Shown: piece by piece, positions 25,239 through 35,226 of the stretch
Layout: each line of letters begins with the position of its first letter
Numbering within the stretch: the first letter of the stretch is position 1
Assembly: GCA_025362295.1 (NCBI GenBank)
Contig: JANYGX010000007.1
Location: forward strand, 106,932 to 170,931
Length of the DNA: 64,000 nt
DNA from: Sphingomonadales bacterium
GTDB lineage: Bacteria; Pseudomonadota; Alphaproteobacteria; Sphingomonadales; Sphingomonadaceae
Direction: 5' to 3'
Notes under the pieces: generated by a model
What the model was told of the DNA's origin: nothing
The model's input: the letters and a program-made list of their open reading frames with translations, nothing else
Database searches by the model: none
Program-made: the position numbers and the translations under genes

Positions 25239-25475
25239 ATGGGTGTGTTTGAAATGGTGGTGCTGATTGTGCTGATCGTCGCTGTATCAATCAGCCGTGT
25301 TGCCAAACACCGCATTGATGCAAAAGCGGCTGGTAAGCTGCCGGACCCAACCGGAGAATTGCAAGGTTTACGCCATCAGGTGGTCAGCCTTGATGCGCGT
25401 ATACAAACATTGGAGCGTCTCGTAACGGATCCGTCACGGCGTTTGTCCGACGAAATTGAGGCCTTAAGGCGCTAG
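25239..25475 (+). CDS. PspB-like envelope stress membrane protein (copy 2)
   Basis: These 78 residues have the same plan as the preceding gene: a membrane helix (MVVLIVLIVAVSI), then a coiled coil with the shared signature LERLVTD...L.DEIEALR against LERIVTD...L..DIENLR. It is a tandem, diverged pspB-like copy. The ribosome site GAGGGGA precedes the ATG. It is the last gene of the psp operon. Confidence 0.78.
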   Translation: MGVFEMVVLIVLIVAVSISRVAKHRIDAKAAGKLPDPTGELQGLRHQVVSLDARIQTLERLVTDPSRRLSDEIEALRR

Positions 25476-25494
25476 AGTATGGTTATAATGGTTA

Positions 25495-25522
25495 ATTATT
25501 AATATGTATAAATATTAATAAT
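25495..25522. promoter_or_regulatory. AT-only 11-bp palindrome next to the beta-helix gene promoter
   Basis: ATTATTAATAT pairs perfectly with ATATTAATAAT across a 6-nt loop. It ends 2 nt before the -35 box of the next promoter and 20 nt after the psp operon, so it may be an operator (or an H-NS/MucR-type AT-rich target). It lacks a T-run on the plus strand and is not a normal terminator. Confidence 0.4.
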
Positions 25523-25524
25523 GG

Positions 25525-25553
25525 TTGACTTATAGTTAAGCCTGTGTTAAATT
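25525..25553 (+). promoter_or_regulatory. Sigma-70-type promoter of the secreted beta-helix gene
   Basis: TTGACT (25525-25530) and TAAATT (25548-25553) are spaced by 17 nt. The ATG lies 45 nt downstream. Confidence 0.6.
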
Positions 25554-25597
25554 CACGTATTCAATAGTGATAATTTTTAACAATAGGTATATCCATA

Positions 25598-27304
25598 ATG
25601 ACACATAAAACATTCATAAAACGACTGATTTTCATGATAAGTGTGTTAGCGCTGAGCTTCGGCTTGAACCCTGCGCTGGCCCAGAGCAGCACCAGCACCA
25701 GCACCAGCACCAGCACCCGCGCCTCTCAAGCGACAGGATCATCCGTCGGGCTGCCGATGATACCAGCGCTCAAGGTCTCCGTCACCGATGCCAAGTTCGG
25801 CGCTGTGCCCAGCGCAACGGTCAACAATACTGCTGCCATTCAAAAGGCGCTGGATTATGTGAATGCCAAAGGCGGCGGCACGATCACCTTTCCGCCGGGC
25901 ACCTATCTGGTGTCCGTTCATCCGGCGACAAACGGGCCGCGCGCGCTGACCTTATACTCAAAAATCCGCCTTAAGGCGCTGATTGTGGGTCAGGCATCAA
26001 CTATCAAACTGGCCGACAACCAGGGCAATTACGAAAGCGTCATGGCGACGGACGCTTTTGCCACTGAGCTGAGCGATATCGAATTCAATGGCATGACATT
26101 CGACTCGAACGGTCAGAACAATATTTACCCTATTGCTGCGAATTTTCCGCCTGGTACAAATTTTTATGCCAATTATTTCATCCGCAGTTATTTCGGGCAT
26201 CGCGCTCGCATCACAGGGGCTACATTCCTGAATTGCGATTGCATCAACACGGTCACTTTCAATGGCCAGCCCGATGCCAATGGTGTGGCGACCATGACAG
26301 ACGTGGTGATTGAAAAATCGGCCTTCAAAGGCACCGGTTCAAGCGGTGCCGATCACGATCATTCCAGCATTTATTTTTTAGGTGACCGGGCACTGGTTTC
26401 TCTCAACACATTCAGTTCCCGGAACGGTGTCGGCACCAAAGGTGCGCGCACGGCCATCGAGATGCATGATGGCGGTGTGCGTGTGAGCGATAATATGATT
26501 GATGGTTACACGCAGGGTGTTAATGCCGTTGGCCGGGCAGAGTACCCAGCGGCGCAGACGTATAGCCATAATATGTTCAATAATGTGGCTAGCGGGATCA
26601 ATATTTGGTCGTGTAAAAATATCGGTTGCGATGTCACCGGGAACCCGAGTGGCCCAGCGTTTACATCACTGACATTGAGCAATAACACCATCAATATTGA
26701 TGCAAGTGGTTGGCAGAATACACAGAATATTGACTATGGCGTGTTATCAGGCATTCATTTTGAGGCTGGAAAATCAGCGGCACCGGTTACACGGCTGAAT
26801 ATTGTTAGCAATACGATCACATACACCACCTATGGCAGCTTGACACGCGATCAGGATCTTTTTTCTGTCGGCATTGGCTTGCAGGGTTTTGAAACAGGCA
26901 CAACAAGACTGCAACTGAGTACTATAGTTGTTACGGGAAACACAATCAGAAATGCAATTGGGCCGTGCATCAAAAGCACAGCTGTTGTCGGTGGCACAAC
27001 ACTTTCGTCGATCAGCACCAACACGCTGATCGATTGCGGACGCAGCACAAACTTTGGCGGCGACTTCCATACGTTGCGATCCGGCATCTTTATTTATGGG
27101 GCATCAAAACGGCTGGCGGTGACCGGCAATAGCATTGGCAATACAGCCGCAACAGGTGGCCCGCTGGAGTACGGGATTTATATTGATGCCCCCTGTACGA
27201 ACAGCGACAGATGTTCAGTCAAGACAAGCACCGTTACAAATATCAATCCAGACAACCGGGTGTTTTTGACAGGCAATGCAACCGGATGGGTGAAGACGCC
27301 GTAA
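25598..27304 (+). CDS. Secreted right-handed beta-helix protein (pectate lyase/GH28-like fold)
   Basis: This 568-residue exported protein has a signal peptide ending PALAQ (residue 29), a Ser-Thr linker of five ST units, and then a Pectate_lyase_3-like N-cap (AKFGAVPSATVNNTAAIQKA, GGGTITFPPGTYLVS). It is followed by parallel beta-helix coils rich in Asn and Thr (LSNNTINID, IVSNTITY, VTGNTIRNA, VTGNSIGN). No lyase catalytic residues can be assigned, so it could be a polysaccharide depolymerase, an epimerase-like enzyme or an adhesive surface protein. It is monocistronic under its own promoter. Confidence 0.8.
   Translation: MTHKTFIKRLIFMISVLALSFGLNPALAQSSTSTSTSTSTRASQATGSSVGLPMIPALKVSVTDAKFGAVPSATVNNTAAIQKALDYVNAKGGGTITFPPGTYLVSVHPATNGPRALTLYSKIRLKALIVGQASTIKLADNQGNYESVMATDAFATELSDIEFNGMTFDSNGQNNIYPIAANFPPGTNFYANYFIRSYFGHRARITGATFLNCDCINTVTFNGQPDANGVATMTDVVIEKSAFKGTGSSGADHDHSSIYFLGDRALVSLNTFSSRNGVGTKGARTAIEMHDGGVRVSDNMIDGYTQGVNAVGRAEYPAAQTYSHNMFNNVASGINIWSCKNIGCDVTGNPSGPAFTSLTLSNNTINIDASGWQNTQNIDYGVLSGIHFEAGKSAAPVTRLNIVSNTITYTTYGSLTRDQDLFSVGIGLQGFETGTTRLQLSTIVVTGNTIRNAIGPCIKSTAVVGGTTLSSISTNTLIDCGRSTNFGGDFHTLRSGIFIYGASKRLAVTGNSIGNTAATGGPLEYGIYIDAPCTNSDRCSVKTSTVTNINPDNRVFLTGNATGWVKTP
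25688..25717 (+). repeat. Hexanucleotide tandem repeat (AGCACC)x5 inside the beta-helix gene
   Basis: Five perfect in-frame copies encode (Ser-Thr)5 directly after the signal peptide. Slippage would change linker length without a frameshift. Confidence 0.9.
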
Positions 27305-27361
27305 TTTTAAAATAACACATGATATGTACAATTGATAAATATTGGTGTTTTTCATAACCCC

Positions 27362-27390
27362 TTGGATGCCGACCTACGTCGGCATGACGA
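27362..27390. repeat. Palindromic intergenic repeat, copy 1
   Basis: ATGCCGAC-CTAC-GTCGGCAT (27366-27385) forms a perfect 8-bp hairpin inside TTGG...GACGA. Its reverse complement aligns base for base with the element at 60759-60784 with paired changes in the stem, so the two are copies of one structured repeat. It lies between convergent genes. Confidence 0.65.
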
Positions 27391-27446
27391 AGTGAGGTAT
27401 ATATCAATGACTTCCCAAACCAAGTCACATCATCGGGTGGTTGGTA

Positions 27447-29723
27447 TTATTTAACAAATCCGCTTGCAGCCAAGACAGCCGCGTTTACCAGATCATTGGC
27501 TGTTGAGGTCATCGGCACAATTTGAACAGGCCTCGACATGCCAAGCAGTAGTGGGCCTATAACACGACCACCGCCGATTTCCTTGAGCAATTTGGCAGAT
27601 ATATTGGCGGAATGTAAACCGGGCATAATAAGCACATTGGCCGGGCCAGAAAGGCGACTGAAAGGATAGAGCGCTTTCAGATCGCGGTTCAGTGCCACAT
27701 CAGCTGATATATCACCTTCATATTCAAAATCGGCACGGCGTTCATCGAGATAATGCACAGCTTCCCGAATGGTATCAACAATTGTGCCAGCGGGGTTGCC
27801 GAAATTTGAATACGACAGGAATGCCACGCGTGGCTCATGCCCCATGCGCCGTGCAACATCTGCAGCCTGGAGCGCAATATCGGCCAGTGTCATCGCATCT
27901 GGCCGCTCATGCACGGTTGTATCCGCAATAAAAACGGTTTGCGAACGCCCGACAATGATATGCATACCAAACAGCACATGCTCGGGCTCAGGATCAATAG
28001 CGTAGCGAATTTGTTCCAGAGAAACTTTAAAGTGGCGCGTTACACCAGTTATCATAGCATCAGCATCGCCGCGCGCGACCAGCATGGCGGCAAATACGTT
28101 GCGATCCTGGTTGATCAGGCGCTGGCAATCACGCAGCAACCAACCGCGCCGCTGCAAGCGCGCATACAGTGCCTCAATCATTTTGGCCGTGTGCGGTGAA
28201 AGCTTGGCATTAGTGATTTCAAACTCTCTGGCATCAGCCCCGAGTGTTGCCAAGGTTTCTTCCACCCGTTCGGACCTGCCCACCAGCACTGGCGTACCAT
28301 AACCACCATTCTTGAATGATATGGCGGCACGCAATACTTTTTCCTCTTCGGCTTCGGCAAACACAACACGTTTGTTTTGCGCACGTGCCCTGTCGTAGGC
28401 GGATGTGAGCACCGCCGTGGTCGGGTTCAGGCGCCCGCGCAACTCCAGCCTGTACGCATCCATATCCAGTATGGGTTTTCGTGCCACACCGGAATCCATA
28501 GCCGCTTGGGCAACGGCTGCCGGAATAAATTCGATCAGGCGCGGATCGAACGGTGCCGGGATGATATACTCGGGGCCAAAGCTTAGCCGTTCGCCACCAT
28601 AGGCTTGCGCCACTTCATCGGGCACATCTTCACGCGCAAGATCAGCAAGAGCGCGTGCGGCGGCAATTTTCATCTCCTCGTTAATGGTTGTGGCACGCAC
28701 ATCGAGCGCGCCACGAAAAATATATGGGAAACCAAGAACATTGTTGACCTGATTGGGATAGTCCGATCGACCGGTGGCCATAATCGCATCCGCGCGCACG
28801 GCCTTGACCTGCTCAGGGGTAATTTCTGGATCAGGATTCGCCATGGCAAATATAATCGGGTTGGCGGCCATGGATTTTACCATCGGGCCGTCAACCGCAT
28901 CCTTGGCGGATAACCCCCAGAACACATCAGCGCCCTGCATGGCGTCCGCCAGTGTGCGTGTGGGCGTGTTGGCGGCATGGGCAGATTTCCACTGGTTCAT
29001 ACCCTCGGTGCGACCCTGGTAAATCACACCCTTGCTGTCGCAGAGAATAACGTGGTCGTGCGGCACACCAAGCGCCTTGACGAGTTCGATGCAGGCAATG
29101 GCCGCAGCACCAGCACCGTTGACGACCAGTTTGATGTCCTTGATGGATTTTCCGGTGATCGACAGGGCATTTAGCAAACCGGCCGCAGCAATAATGGCCG
29201 TGCCGTGCTGGTCGTCGTGAAACACCGGAATATTCATCAGCTCGCGGAGCCTGCTCTCGATAATAAAACATTCCGGCGCCTTGATGTCTTCGAGATTTAT
29301 GCCGCCAAAGCTTGGCTCCAGATAGCGCACGCAATTGACAAATTCGTCGACGTTTTCAGTGTCAACCTCAAGGTCGATGGAATCAATGTCAGCAAAGCGC
29401 TTGAACAGCACCGCCTTGCCTTCCATCACGGGCTTGGAGGCCAGCGCTCCAAGATTGCCAAGGCCAAGAATGGCTGTGCCATTCGATATGACGGCCACCA
29501 GATTGCCTTTTATGGTGTAATCATAGGCTGCTTCAGGATTGTCAGCGATGGCCCGCACGGGCACAGCAACACCCGGCGAATAGGCGAGGCTTAAATCCCG
29601 TTGGGTGGCCATAGGCTTGCTGGCAATGATCTCGATTTTTCCCGGCCGGCCCGTTGAGTGAAACAACAAGGCCTCTTCATCCGAAAACTGCATAGGTTTG
29701 GTGGCTTTGGGCGGTTTGCTCAT
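27447..29723 (-). CDS. maeB: NADP-dependent malic enzyme with C-terminal phosphotransacetylase-like domain
   Basis: MaeB decarboxylates malate to pyruvate with NADPH production. The 758 residues are the standard large form: malic enzyme N-domain and NAD-binding domain (about 10-420; [51 protein letters not shown]) fused to a phosphotransacetylase-like regulatory domain (about 430-750). In studied relatives that domain senses acetyl-CoA and does not transfer acetyl. It is divergent from mutS, with starts within 40 bp. Confidence 0.95.
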   Translation of the reverse strand: MSKPPKATKPMQFSDEEALLFHSTGRPGKIEIIASKPMATQRDLSLAYSPGVAVPVRAIADNPEAAYDYTIKGNLVAVISNGTAILGLGNLGALASKPVMEGKAVLFKRFADIDSIDLEVDTENVDEFVNCVRYLEPSFGGINLEDIKAPECFIIESRLRELMNIPVFHDDQHGTAIIAAAGLLNALSITGKSIKDIKLVVNGAGAAAIACIELVKALGVPHDHVILCDSKGVIYQGRTEGMNQWKSAHAANTPTRTLADAMQGADVFWGLSAKDAVDGPMVKSMAANPIIFAMANPDPEITPEQVKAVRADAIMATGRSDYPNQVNNVLGFPYIFRGALDVRATTINEEMKIAAARALADLAREDVPDEVAQAYGGERLSFGPEYIIPAPFDPRLIEFIPAAVAQAAMDSGVARKPILDMDAYRLELRGRLNPTTAVLTSAYDRARAQNKRVVFAEAEEEKVLRAAISFKNGGYGTPVLVGRSERVEETLATLGADAREFEITNAKLSPHTAKMIEALYARLQRRGWLLRDCQRLINQDRNVFAAMLVARGDADAMITGVTRHFKVSLEQIRYAIDPEPEHVLFGMHIIVGRSQTVFIADTTVHERPDAMTLADIALQAADVARRMGHEPRVAFLSYSNFGNPAGTIVDTIREAVHYLDERRADFEYEGDISADVALNRDLKALYPFSRLSGPANVLIMPGLHSANISAKLLKEIGGGRVIGPLLLGMSRPVQIVPMTSTANDLVNAAVLAASGFVK

Positions 29724-29760
29724 GATGACTTACCATATAAAGGGCTTTATAGACGCCTTT

Positions 29761-32409
29761 ATGTACCCGAAGACTCCGCAAGCGTCTACGACGCCGATGA
29801 TGGCACAATATCTTGCCGCACGTGCGAAGGCCCACGCGGCTTCGCCGGATTGCCTGCTGTTTTACCGCATGGGCGATTTTTATGAAATGTTCTTTGAGGA
29901 TGCTGTGCGGGCGTCCGCCGCTCTCGATATTGCGCTCACCAAACGCGGCCAGCACGATGGGGCTGACATACCCATGTGCGGGGTGCCTGTGCATGCTGCG
30001 AGTGCTTATCTGTCGCGGCTCATTCGCAAGGGTTTTCGCGTGGCTGTGGCCGAGCAGATGGAAGATCCGGCCGAGGCGAAAAAACGTGGTGCAAAATCCG
30101 TGGTGCGGCGGGATATTGTCCGCATCATCACGCCGGGCACACTGACAGATGATGCGCTGTTGGAAGCGCGCATGGCCAACAACTTGGTGGCTGTTGCGGA
30201 TGTTGCTGCCGGGTTGGCAGTGGCATGGTGCGATATCTCTACAGGCAGTTTTGCTGTTATAACGCTTGGTGCTGACATGCTGGATGCAGAGCTTGCACGG
30301 CTCGATCCGCGCGAGGTGCTGGTGTCGGCCAAACTATCTGCAAGCCACCGCGCGGCAATCAGCCGTCACGGTGCTGCACTCACAGACGTGCCACCGGAAA
30401 TGAGTGACAGTGTGCGTGCCGAGGCCACACTGAAGGCATTTTATGATGTCAATACCCTTGACGGTATCGGAGATTTTAATCGTGCGGAAGTCGCCGCCAG
30501 TGGCATGGTGCTGGCGTACCTGAAGGAAACCCAGTGCAATGCCTTGCCTATGCTGGCCCGATTGGTGCAGCACAACAGTCAGAGCCATATGTCCATTGAT
30601 GCCGCCACACGCACAAGTCTGGAAATCACCCGCAGTGTTTCCGGCACGGCTAAGGGCTCACTGCTTCATGTTATTGATGTCACCTCATCGGGCCTTGGCG
30701 CAAGGTTACTGGCGGCTCGGCTGGCAGCACCGTTGATGGACCCAGCGACCATTCATGCACGGCTTGATCTGGTCGATATGTTTGTCGCCGATGGTCTGGC
30801 GCGTGGCAAAATTCGCCACGTGCTTGGTGCGCTGCCGGATATTGAGCGCGCCCTGCAACGGCTTTCGGTGGCTCGCGGCACGCCGCGCGATTTGGCAGCG
30901 CTCCGCGATGGGCTGAAAGCCGCGCTTGATCTCAAAACCATGTTGGGTAGCCTTAATCAGCACACGCTTGCACCGTTGCCGCCACTGCTCGATATTTTAG
31001 GCCGGATTGGTGCACATGGTGCAGATATCGATCGGCTCACCCATGCGCTGGTCGCAGAGCCGCCGCTTGATCTGGCGGACGGCAACTTCATCGCCAAAGG
31101 TTATGATGCCGCTTTGGACGAACTTCGCACGCTGGCAGGTGAAAGCCGTCGCCACATTGCAGCACTTGAAGCGCGCTATCAATCGGATACCGGGCAGGCT
31201 GCGCTTAAGATCAAATATAACAATATTATCGGTTATCACATCGAGGTGAGCGCTAAAAATGCGGATGGCTTGCTGAACAACGCGCAGTTCATTCACCGGC
31301 AAACCATGGCAACGGCTGTGCGGTTCTCAACACCCGATCTCAACACGCTGGCCGTCAAAATTGCCGAGGCGGGTGCCAAAGCGATTGCACTGGAGCGCGA
31401 GCATTTCACAACACTTGTGCAAGGCCTGCTCACTCATGGCCTCATGATCACCACAACGGCGGGCGCGGTTGCGGAAATTGATGTGGCGTGCGGTTTGGCG
31501 GAACGGGCCGCACAGTCCGGTTGGTCAAGACCGGTTGTTGATATGAGCACAACATTTAGCGTCGAAGGTGGCTATCATCCGGTCGTCGAGCAGGCTTTGG
31601 CGCGCCAGCGCCTGCCGTTTGTCACCAACGGCTGTGATCTGGGGGACGGGCAGCGCATCTGGTTGATCACTGGCCCCAACATGGCCGGCAAAAGCACGTT
31701 TCTGCGGCAGAATGCGCTCATTGCCATATTGGCGCAAATGGGCAGTTTTGTACCAGCCAGATCAGCCCACATCGGTATTGTTGACCGATTGTTCAGTCGT
31801 GTCGGGGCGAGTGATGATCTCGCGCAGGGCCGCTCGACCTTCATGGTCGAGATGGTGGAAACAGCCGCCATTCTCAATCAGGCGACGCCGCGCTCGCTGG
31901 TGGTGCTTGATGAAGTCGGGCGCGGCACAGCGACCTATGACGGCCTTGCCATTGCCTGGGGCTCGCTTGAGCATCTGCACGATGTCAACCAGTGCCGCGC
32001 CTTGTTTGCCACCCATTATCATGAACTCATAACGCTCAAATCCCGCTTGCAGGCGCTCGCGCTTTATACGGTGGCTGTGAAAGTCTGGCAGGACAGTCTG
32101 GTGTTTCTACACGAGATCAAACCAGGGGCTGCAGACCGCTCCTACGGTCTTCATGTCGCCAAAATGGCGGGGTTGCCGCAGGCGGTGCTGGAGCGCGCTG
32201 GGGAGGTGCTGGCCATTCTGGAGAAGGGCGGCACGGATAAGCCTGTGGCCATGGCAGACGCTTTACCGCTGTTTGCGCTGCGGCCAGCCGCAAAGGCCGA
32301 GCCAGCAAAGGTTGATCCCTTGCGAGAGGCGGTGGCCGCCGTGGAGCCCGATACGCTAACGCCAAGAGCGGCACTTGATGCGCTGTATGCCCTAAAGACT
32401 TTGTTATAA
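29761..32409 (+). CDS. mutS: DNA mismatch repair protein MutS
   Basis: MutS recognises mismatches and recruits MutL. Assuming ATG 29761 the protein has 882 residues. The mismatch-probing F-x-E is F40-Y-E42 in MGDFYEMFF; the Walker A GPNMAGKST is near residue 638 and Walker B is DEVGRGTATYDG. Earlier in-frame ATGs at 29722-29725 would overlap the divergent maeB start, and ATG 29797 is also possible. No clear ribosome site decides. glnD follows 20 nt later. Confidence 0.96.
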   Translation: MYPKTPQASTTPMMAQYLAARAKAHAASPDCLLFYRMGDFYEMFFEDAVRASAALDIALTKRGQHDGADIPMCGVPVHAASAYLSRLIRKGFRVAVAEQMEDPAEAKKRGAKSVVRRDIVRIITPGTLTDDALLEARMANNLVAVADVAAGLAVAWCDISTGSFAVITLGADMLDAELARLDPREVLVSAKLSASHRAAISRHGAALTDVPPEMSDSVRAEATLKAFYDVNTLDGIGDFNRAEVAASGMVLAYLKETQCNALPMLARLVQHNSQSHMSIDAATRTSLEITRSVSGTAKGSLLHVIDVTSSGLGARLLAARLAAPLMDPATIHARLDLVDMFVADGLARGKIRHVLGALPDIERALQRLSVARGTPRDLAALRDGLKAALDLKTMLGSLNQHTLAPLPPLLDILGRIGAHGADIDRLTHALVAEPPLDLADGNFIAKGYDAALDELRTLAGESRRHIAALEARYQSDTGQAALKIKYNNIIGYHIEVSAKNADGLLNNAQFIHRQTMATAVRFSTPDLNTLAVKIAEAGAKAIALEREHFTTLVQGLLTHGLMITTTAGAVAEIDVACGLAERAAQSGWSRPVVDMSTTFSVEGGYHPVVEQALARQRLPFVTNGCDLGDGQRIWLITGPNMAGKSTFLRQNALIAILAQMGSFVPARSAHIGIVDRLFSRVGASDDLAQGRSTFMVEMVETAAILNQATPRSLVVLDEVGRGTATYDGLAIAWGSLEHLHDVNQCRALFATHYHELITLKSRLQALALYTVAVKVWQDSLVFLHEIKPGAADRSYGLHVAKMAGLPQAVLERAGEVLAILEKGGTDKPVAMADALPLFALRPAAKAEPAKVDPLREAVAAVEPDTLTPRAALDALYALKTLL

Positions 32410-32429
32410 GCTTGCAGTAAAGAGCAATA

Positions 32430-35216
32430 ATGACCACGGATATTTATGCACACATCCCCAATCGCCGCGACATTATTGATCGTCGCGTGCTGGCGGATCG
32501 TTTGGCCGAAATCGGCTCAGGCGAAGCTGGTATAAAAGATGGGCGTGCGGCTTGTGTGGCGATCTTGAAAGCCGCGATAGAGCATGGCCGCACGGAATTG
32601 CTTGATCGCCTGCGCACAACAGGCGCACGCGGACCGCTGATCACCGGCGGCTTCAGTTTTTTGATCGACCAGATTGTGCGGTTGGCCTTTGATTTTACCA
32701 CGCGCGTTTTGTTCCCCAAAAGCAACCCAACCTCAAGTGAGCGGTTGGTGCTGCTGGCTGTGGGCGGCTACGGCCGGGCAGAGCTGGCGCCATTTTCCGA
32801 TATCGATATTCACTTTATCACACCGTACAAGCAAACCCCGTGGGGCGAGCAGGTGATTGAGACGTTGCTGTATATCCTGTGGGATTTAAAGCTGAAAATC
32901 GGCCATGCTGTGCGCTCACTGGCCGATACGGTACGATTGGCAAAGGAGGACTTGACCGTTTGCACAAGCCTGCTGGAAGCACGCTATTTATGGGGAGATA
33001 TATCACTGTACGATGAAGCCCGCACGCTTTTTCGAAAGTCGGTCGTGGCCGGTACGGCTGAACATTTTGTTCAGGGCAAACTGAAAGAGCGCGATGCACG
33101 CCATAAACGCATGGGTGACAGTCGCTATGTGGTGGAACCCAATCTCAAGGAAGGCAAGGGTGGCCTGCGTGATCTTCACACCCTGTTCTGGATCGGCAAA
33201 TATCTGCATGCCGTCAACCGTGCAGCAGAGCTTGTCGATAAGGGGCTTTTTTCAGCAGAAGAATATAAAATTTTTGCCAAAGCGGAAGACTTTTTATGGA
33301 CCGTGCGCTGCCATCTGCATGATATTTCCGGGCGCGCTGAAGAGCGGCTGTCGTTTAATGTGCAACCTGAACTCGCCAAACGCATGAAGTATGCCGACCG
33401 GCCAGGTGCGTCGGGCGTTGAACGGTTCATGAAGCATTATTTTCTCGCTGCCAAACAGGTGGGTGATTTAACCCGTGTGTTTCTGGCTCATGTCAGCGCA
33501 CAAACCAAAAAAAAGCCGCTGTTTCGCCTGCCTGCCATTGCCAAACGGCTGCGCAAGGTGGAAGGTTTTATCATCGATGGCGGTCAGCTTTCGATCAACG
33601 ATTTACGCTTTTTCAAGCAGTCCCCCATCCGGCTTCTCAAACTGTTTCAAGTGGCGGACGAGCACGGTCTTGATATTCATCCAACGGCCATGCGACAGGC
33701 GAGTGCTGATGCCGGCCTTATCAACGCTGACCTCAGGCATGATCCGGAGGCCAACCGGTTGTTTCTGGCTGTGCTGACATCGCGCAAGAATTCTGAAGTG
33801 GTGCTGCGCTGGATGAGCGAGACCGGCGTGTTTGGCCGTTTCGTTCCTGACTTTGGCCGCGTTGTAGCGCAAATGCAATATGACATGTATCACCATTATA
33901 CTGTTGACGAGCACAGCATTCGAGCGATTGGGTTGCTTGCAAAAATTGAGCGCGGCGATCTCACCACCGAGCACCCGCTGGCTCATGCCATCATGCAGAA
34001 AATTGTCTCGCGGCGTGTGCTATATGTGGCGGTGCTGCTGCACGATATTGCCAAGGGCAGGCGCGGCGATCACAGTGTTCTTGGGGCAGAGGTTGCCGAC
34101 AAGCTGTGCCCGAGGCTGGGCCTCACAGCCGCAGAAACCGAAACCGTGTCGTGGCTGGTGCGCTATCATCTCATTTTGTCGGATACCGCTTTCAAACGAG
34201 ACCTGACAGATTATAAAACCATTCTTGATTTTGCCGAACGCGTGCAAAGCCCCGAACGTTTGAAGCTTTTGCTGGCGCTGACAACGGTTGACATTCGCGC
34301 TGTGGGACCGAATGTGTGGAACAGTTGGAAAGGCCAGTTGCTGCGGGAACTCTACGAGGCGACAGAAGAGTTGTTGCTGGCGGGTCACAAGGAATCCGGC
34401 AGAAGCCAGCGCATTCAAAACCGGCAGGCGCAACTGGCGACCATGCTCGGTTGGCCAGAAAAGAAATTCACCAGCTATGCCAAGCGTTTTTTTGACAGTT
34501 ACTGGGTTGCTGAAAGCCCGGATGTTTTGCACTACAACGCCAAAGCGGTGGGCCTTGCCGACAGTGCCAAAAATGCATTGTCGATCACGCTGGATATAGA
34601 TCCGCAATCAGGGGCGACACTTTTAAGTATCTACACGGCGGATCACCCTGGCTTGTTCAGCCGCTTGTCCGGCGCCATAGCGCTGGCTGGTGCCAATATT
34701 CTCGGGGCAAAAATTCACACCACGCGCGACGGGATGGCGCTCGATAATTTTACCATCGAAGATGGGCTCGGGGTTGGGTATCAAGATGACGGACGCAAGG
34801 CGCGTCTTGTCAAGACAATTGAGGATAGCTTGTCAGGGGCGATCAAACTGTCAGAACGGCTCGAGGCCAAGCAAGCGCAATCGACCAAGACGTCAAGTTT
34901 CAGGATCGAGCCGGTTGTGCTGATTGATAGCAAGGCCAGCAACCGCTACACGGTTGTTGAAATCAATGCACTTGACCGGCCAGCGTTGCTGTATGCCCTC
35001 ACGGGGGCACTGTTCCAGGCGCGGCTCACCATTCATTCCGCGCACATTGCAACGTACGGCGAGCGAGCGGTTGATGTGTTTTATATCACTGATCTCACCA
35101 GCGATAAGATCACCAATACCGTGCGACTAAAAACATTGGAGCGTCGTTTGCTGGCTGCAGCCAGCGGCGAAACTGAAACACCAGAGAAAATCAGAACAAC
35201 CAGTATCGCAGCATGA
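32430..35216 (+). CDS. glnD: [Protein-PII] uridylyltransferase / uridylyl-removing enzyme
   Basis: GlnD senses glutamine and adds or removes UMP on PII proteins, setting nitrogen control. The 928 residues contain the nucleotidyltransferase motif GGYGRAELAPFSDIDIHF near 110, a GlnD linker region, an HD hydrolase domain (LLHDIAKGRRGDHSVLGAEVA near 535), and two C-terminal ACT domains (SIYTADHPGLFSRLSGAI and EINALDRPALLYALTGAL). It probably shares a transcript with mutS, from which it is 20 nt away; mutS-glnD adjacency is seen elsewhere in this class. Confidence 0.96.
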   Translation: MTTDIYAHIPNRRDIIDRRVLADRLAEIGSGEAGIKDGRAACVAILKAAIEHGRTELLDRLRTTGARGPLITGGFSFLIDQIVRLAFDFTTRVLFPKSNPTSSERLVLLAVGGYGRAELAPFSDIDIHFITPYKQTPWGEQVIETLLYILWDLKLKIGHAVRSLADTVRLAKEDLTVCTSLLEARYLWGDISLYDEARTLFRKSVVAGTAEHFVQGKLKERDARHKRMGDSRYVVEPNLKEGKGGLRDLHTLFWIGKYLHAVNRAAELVDKGLFSAEEYKIFAKAEDFLWTVRCHLHDISGRAEERLSFNVQPELAKRMKYADRPGASGVERFMKHYFLAAKQVGDLTRVFLAHVSAQTKKKPLFRLPAIAKRLRKVEGFIIDGGQLSINDLRFFKQSPIRLLKLFQVADEHGLDIHPTAMRQASADAGLINADLRHDPEANRLFLAVLTSRKNSEVVLRWMSETGVFGRFVPDFGRVVAQMQYDMYHHYTVDEHSIRAIGLLAKIERGDLTTEHPLAHAIMQKIVSRRVLYVAVLLHDIAKGRRGDHSVLGAEVADKLCPRLGLTAAETETVSWLVRYHLILSDTAFKRDLTDYKTILDFAERVQSPERLKLLLALTTVDIRAVGPNVWNSWKGQLLRELYEATEELLLAGHKESGRSQRIQNRQAQLATMLGWPEKKFTSYAKRFFDSYWVAESPDVLHYNAKAVGLADSAKNALSITLDIDPQSGATLLSIYTADHPGLFSRLSGAIALAGANILGAKIHTTRDGMALDNFTIEDGLGVGYQDDGRKARLVKTIEDSLSGAIKLSERLEAKQAQSTKTSSFRIEPVVLIDSKASNRYTVVEINALDRPALLYALTGALFQARLTIHSAHIATYGERAVDVFYITDLTSDKITNTVRLKTLERRLLAAASGETETPEKIRTTSIAA

Positions 35217-35226
35217 AGGACTGAAA

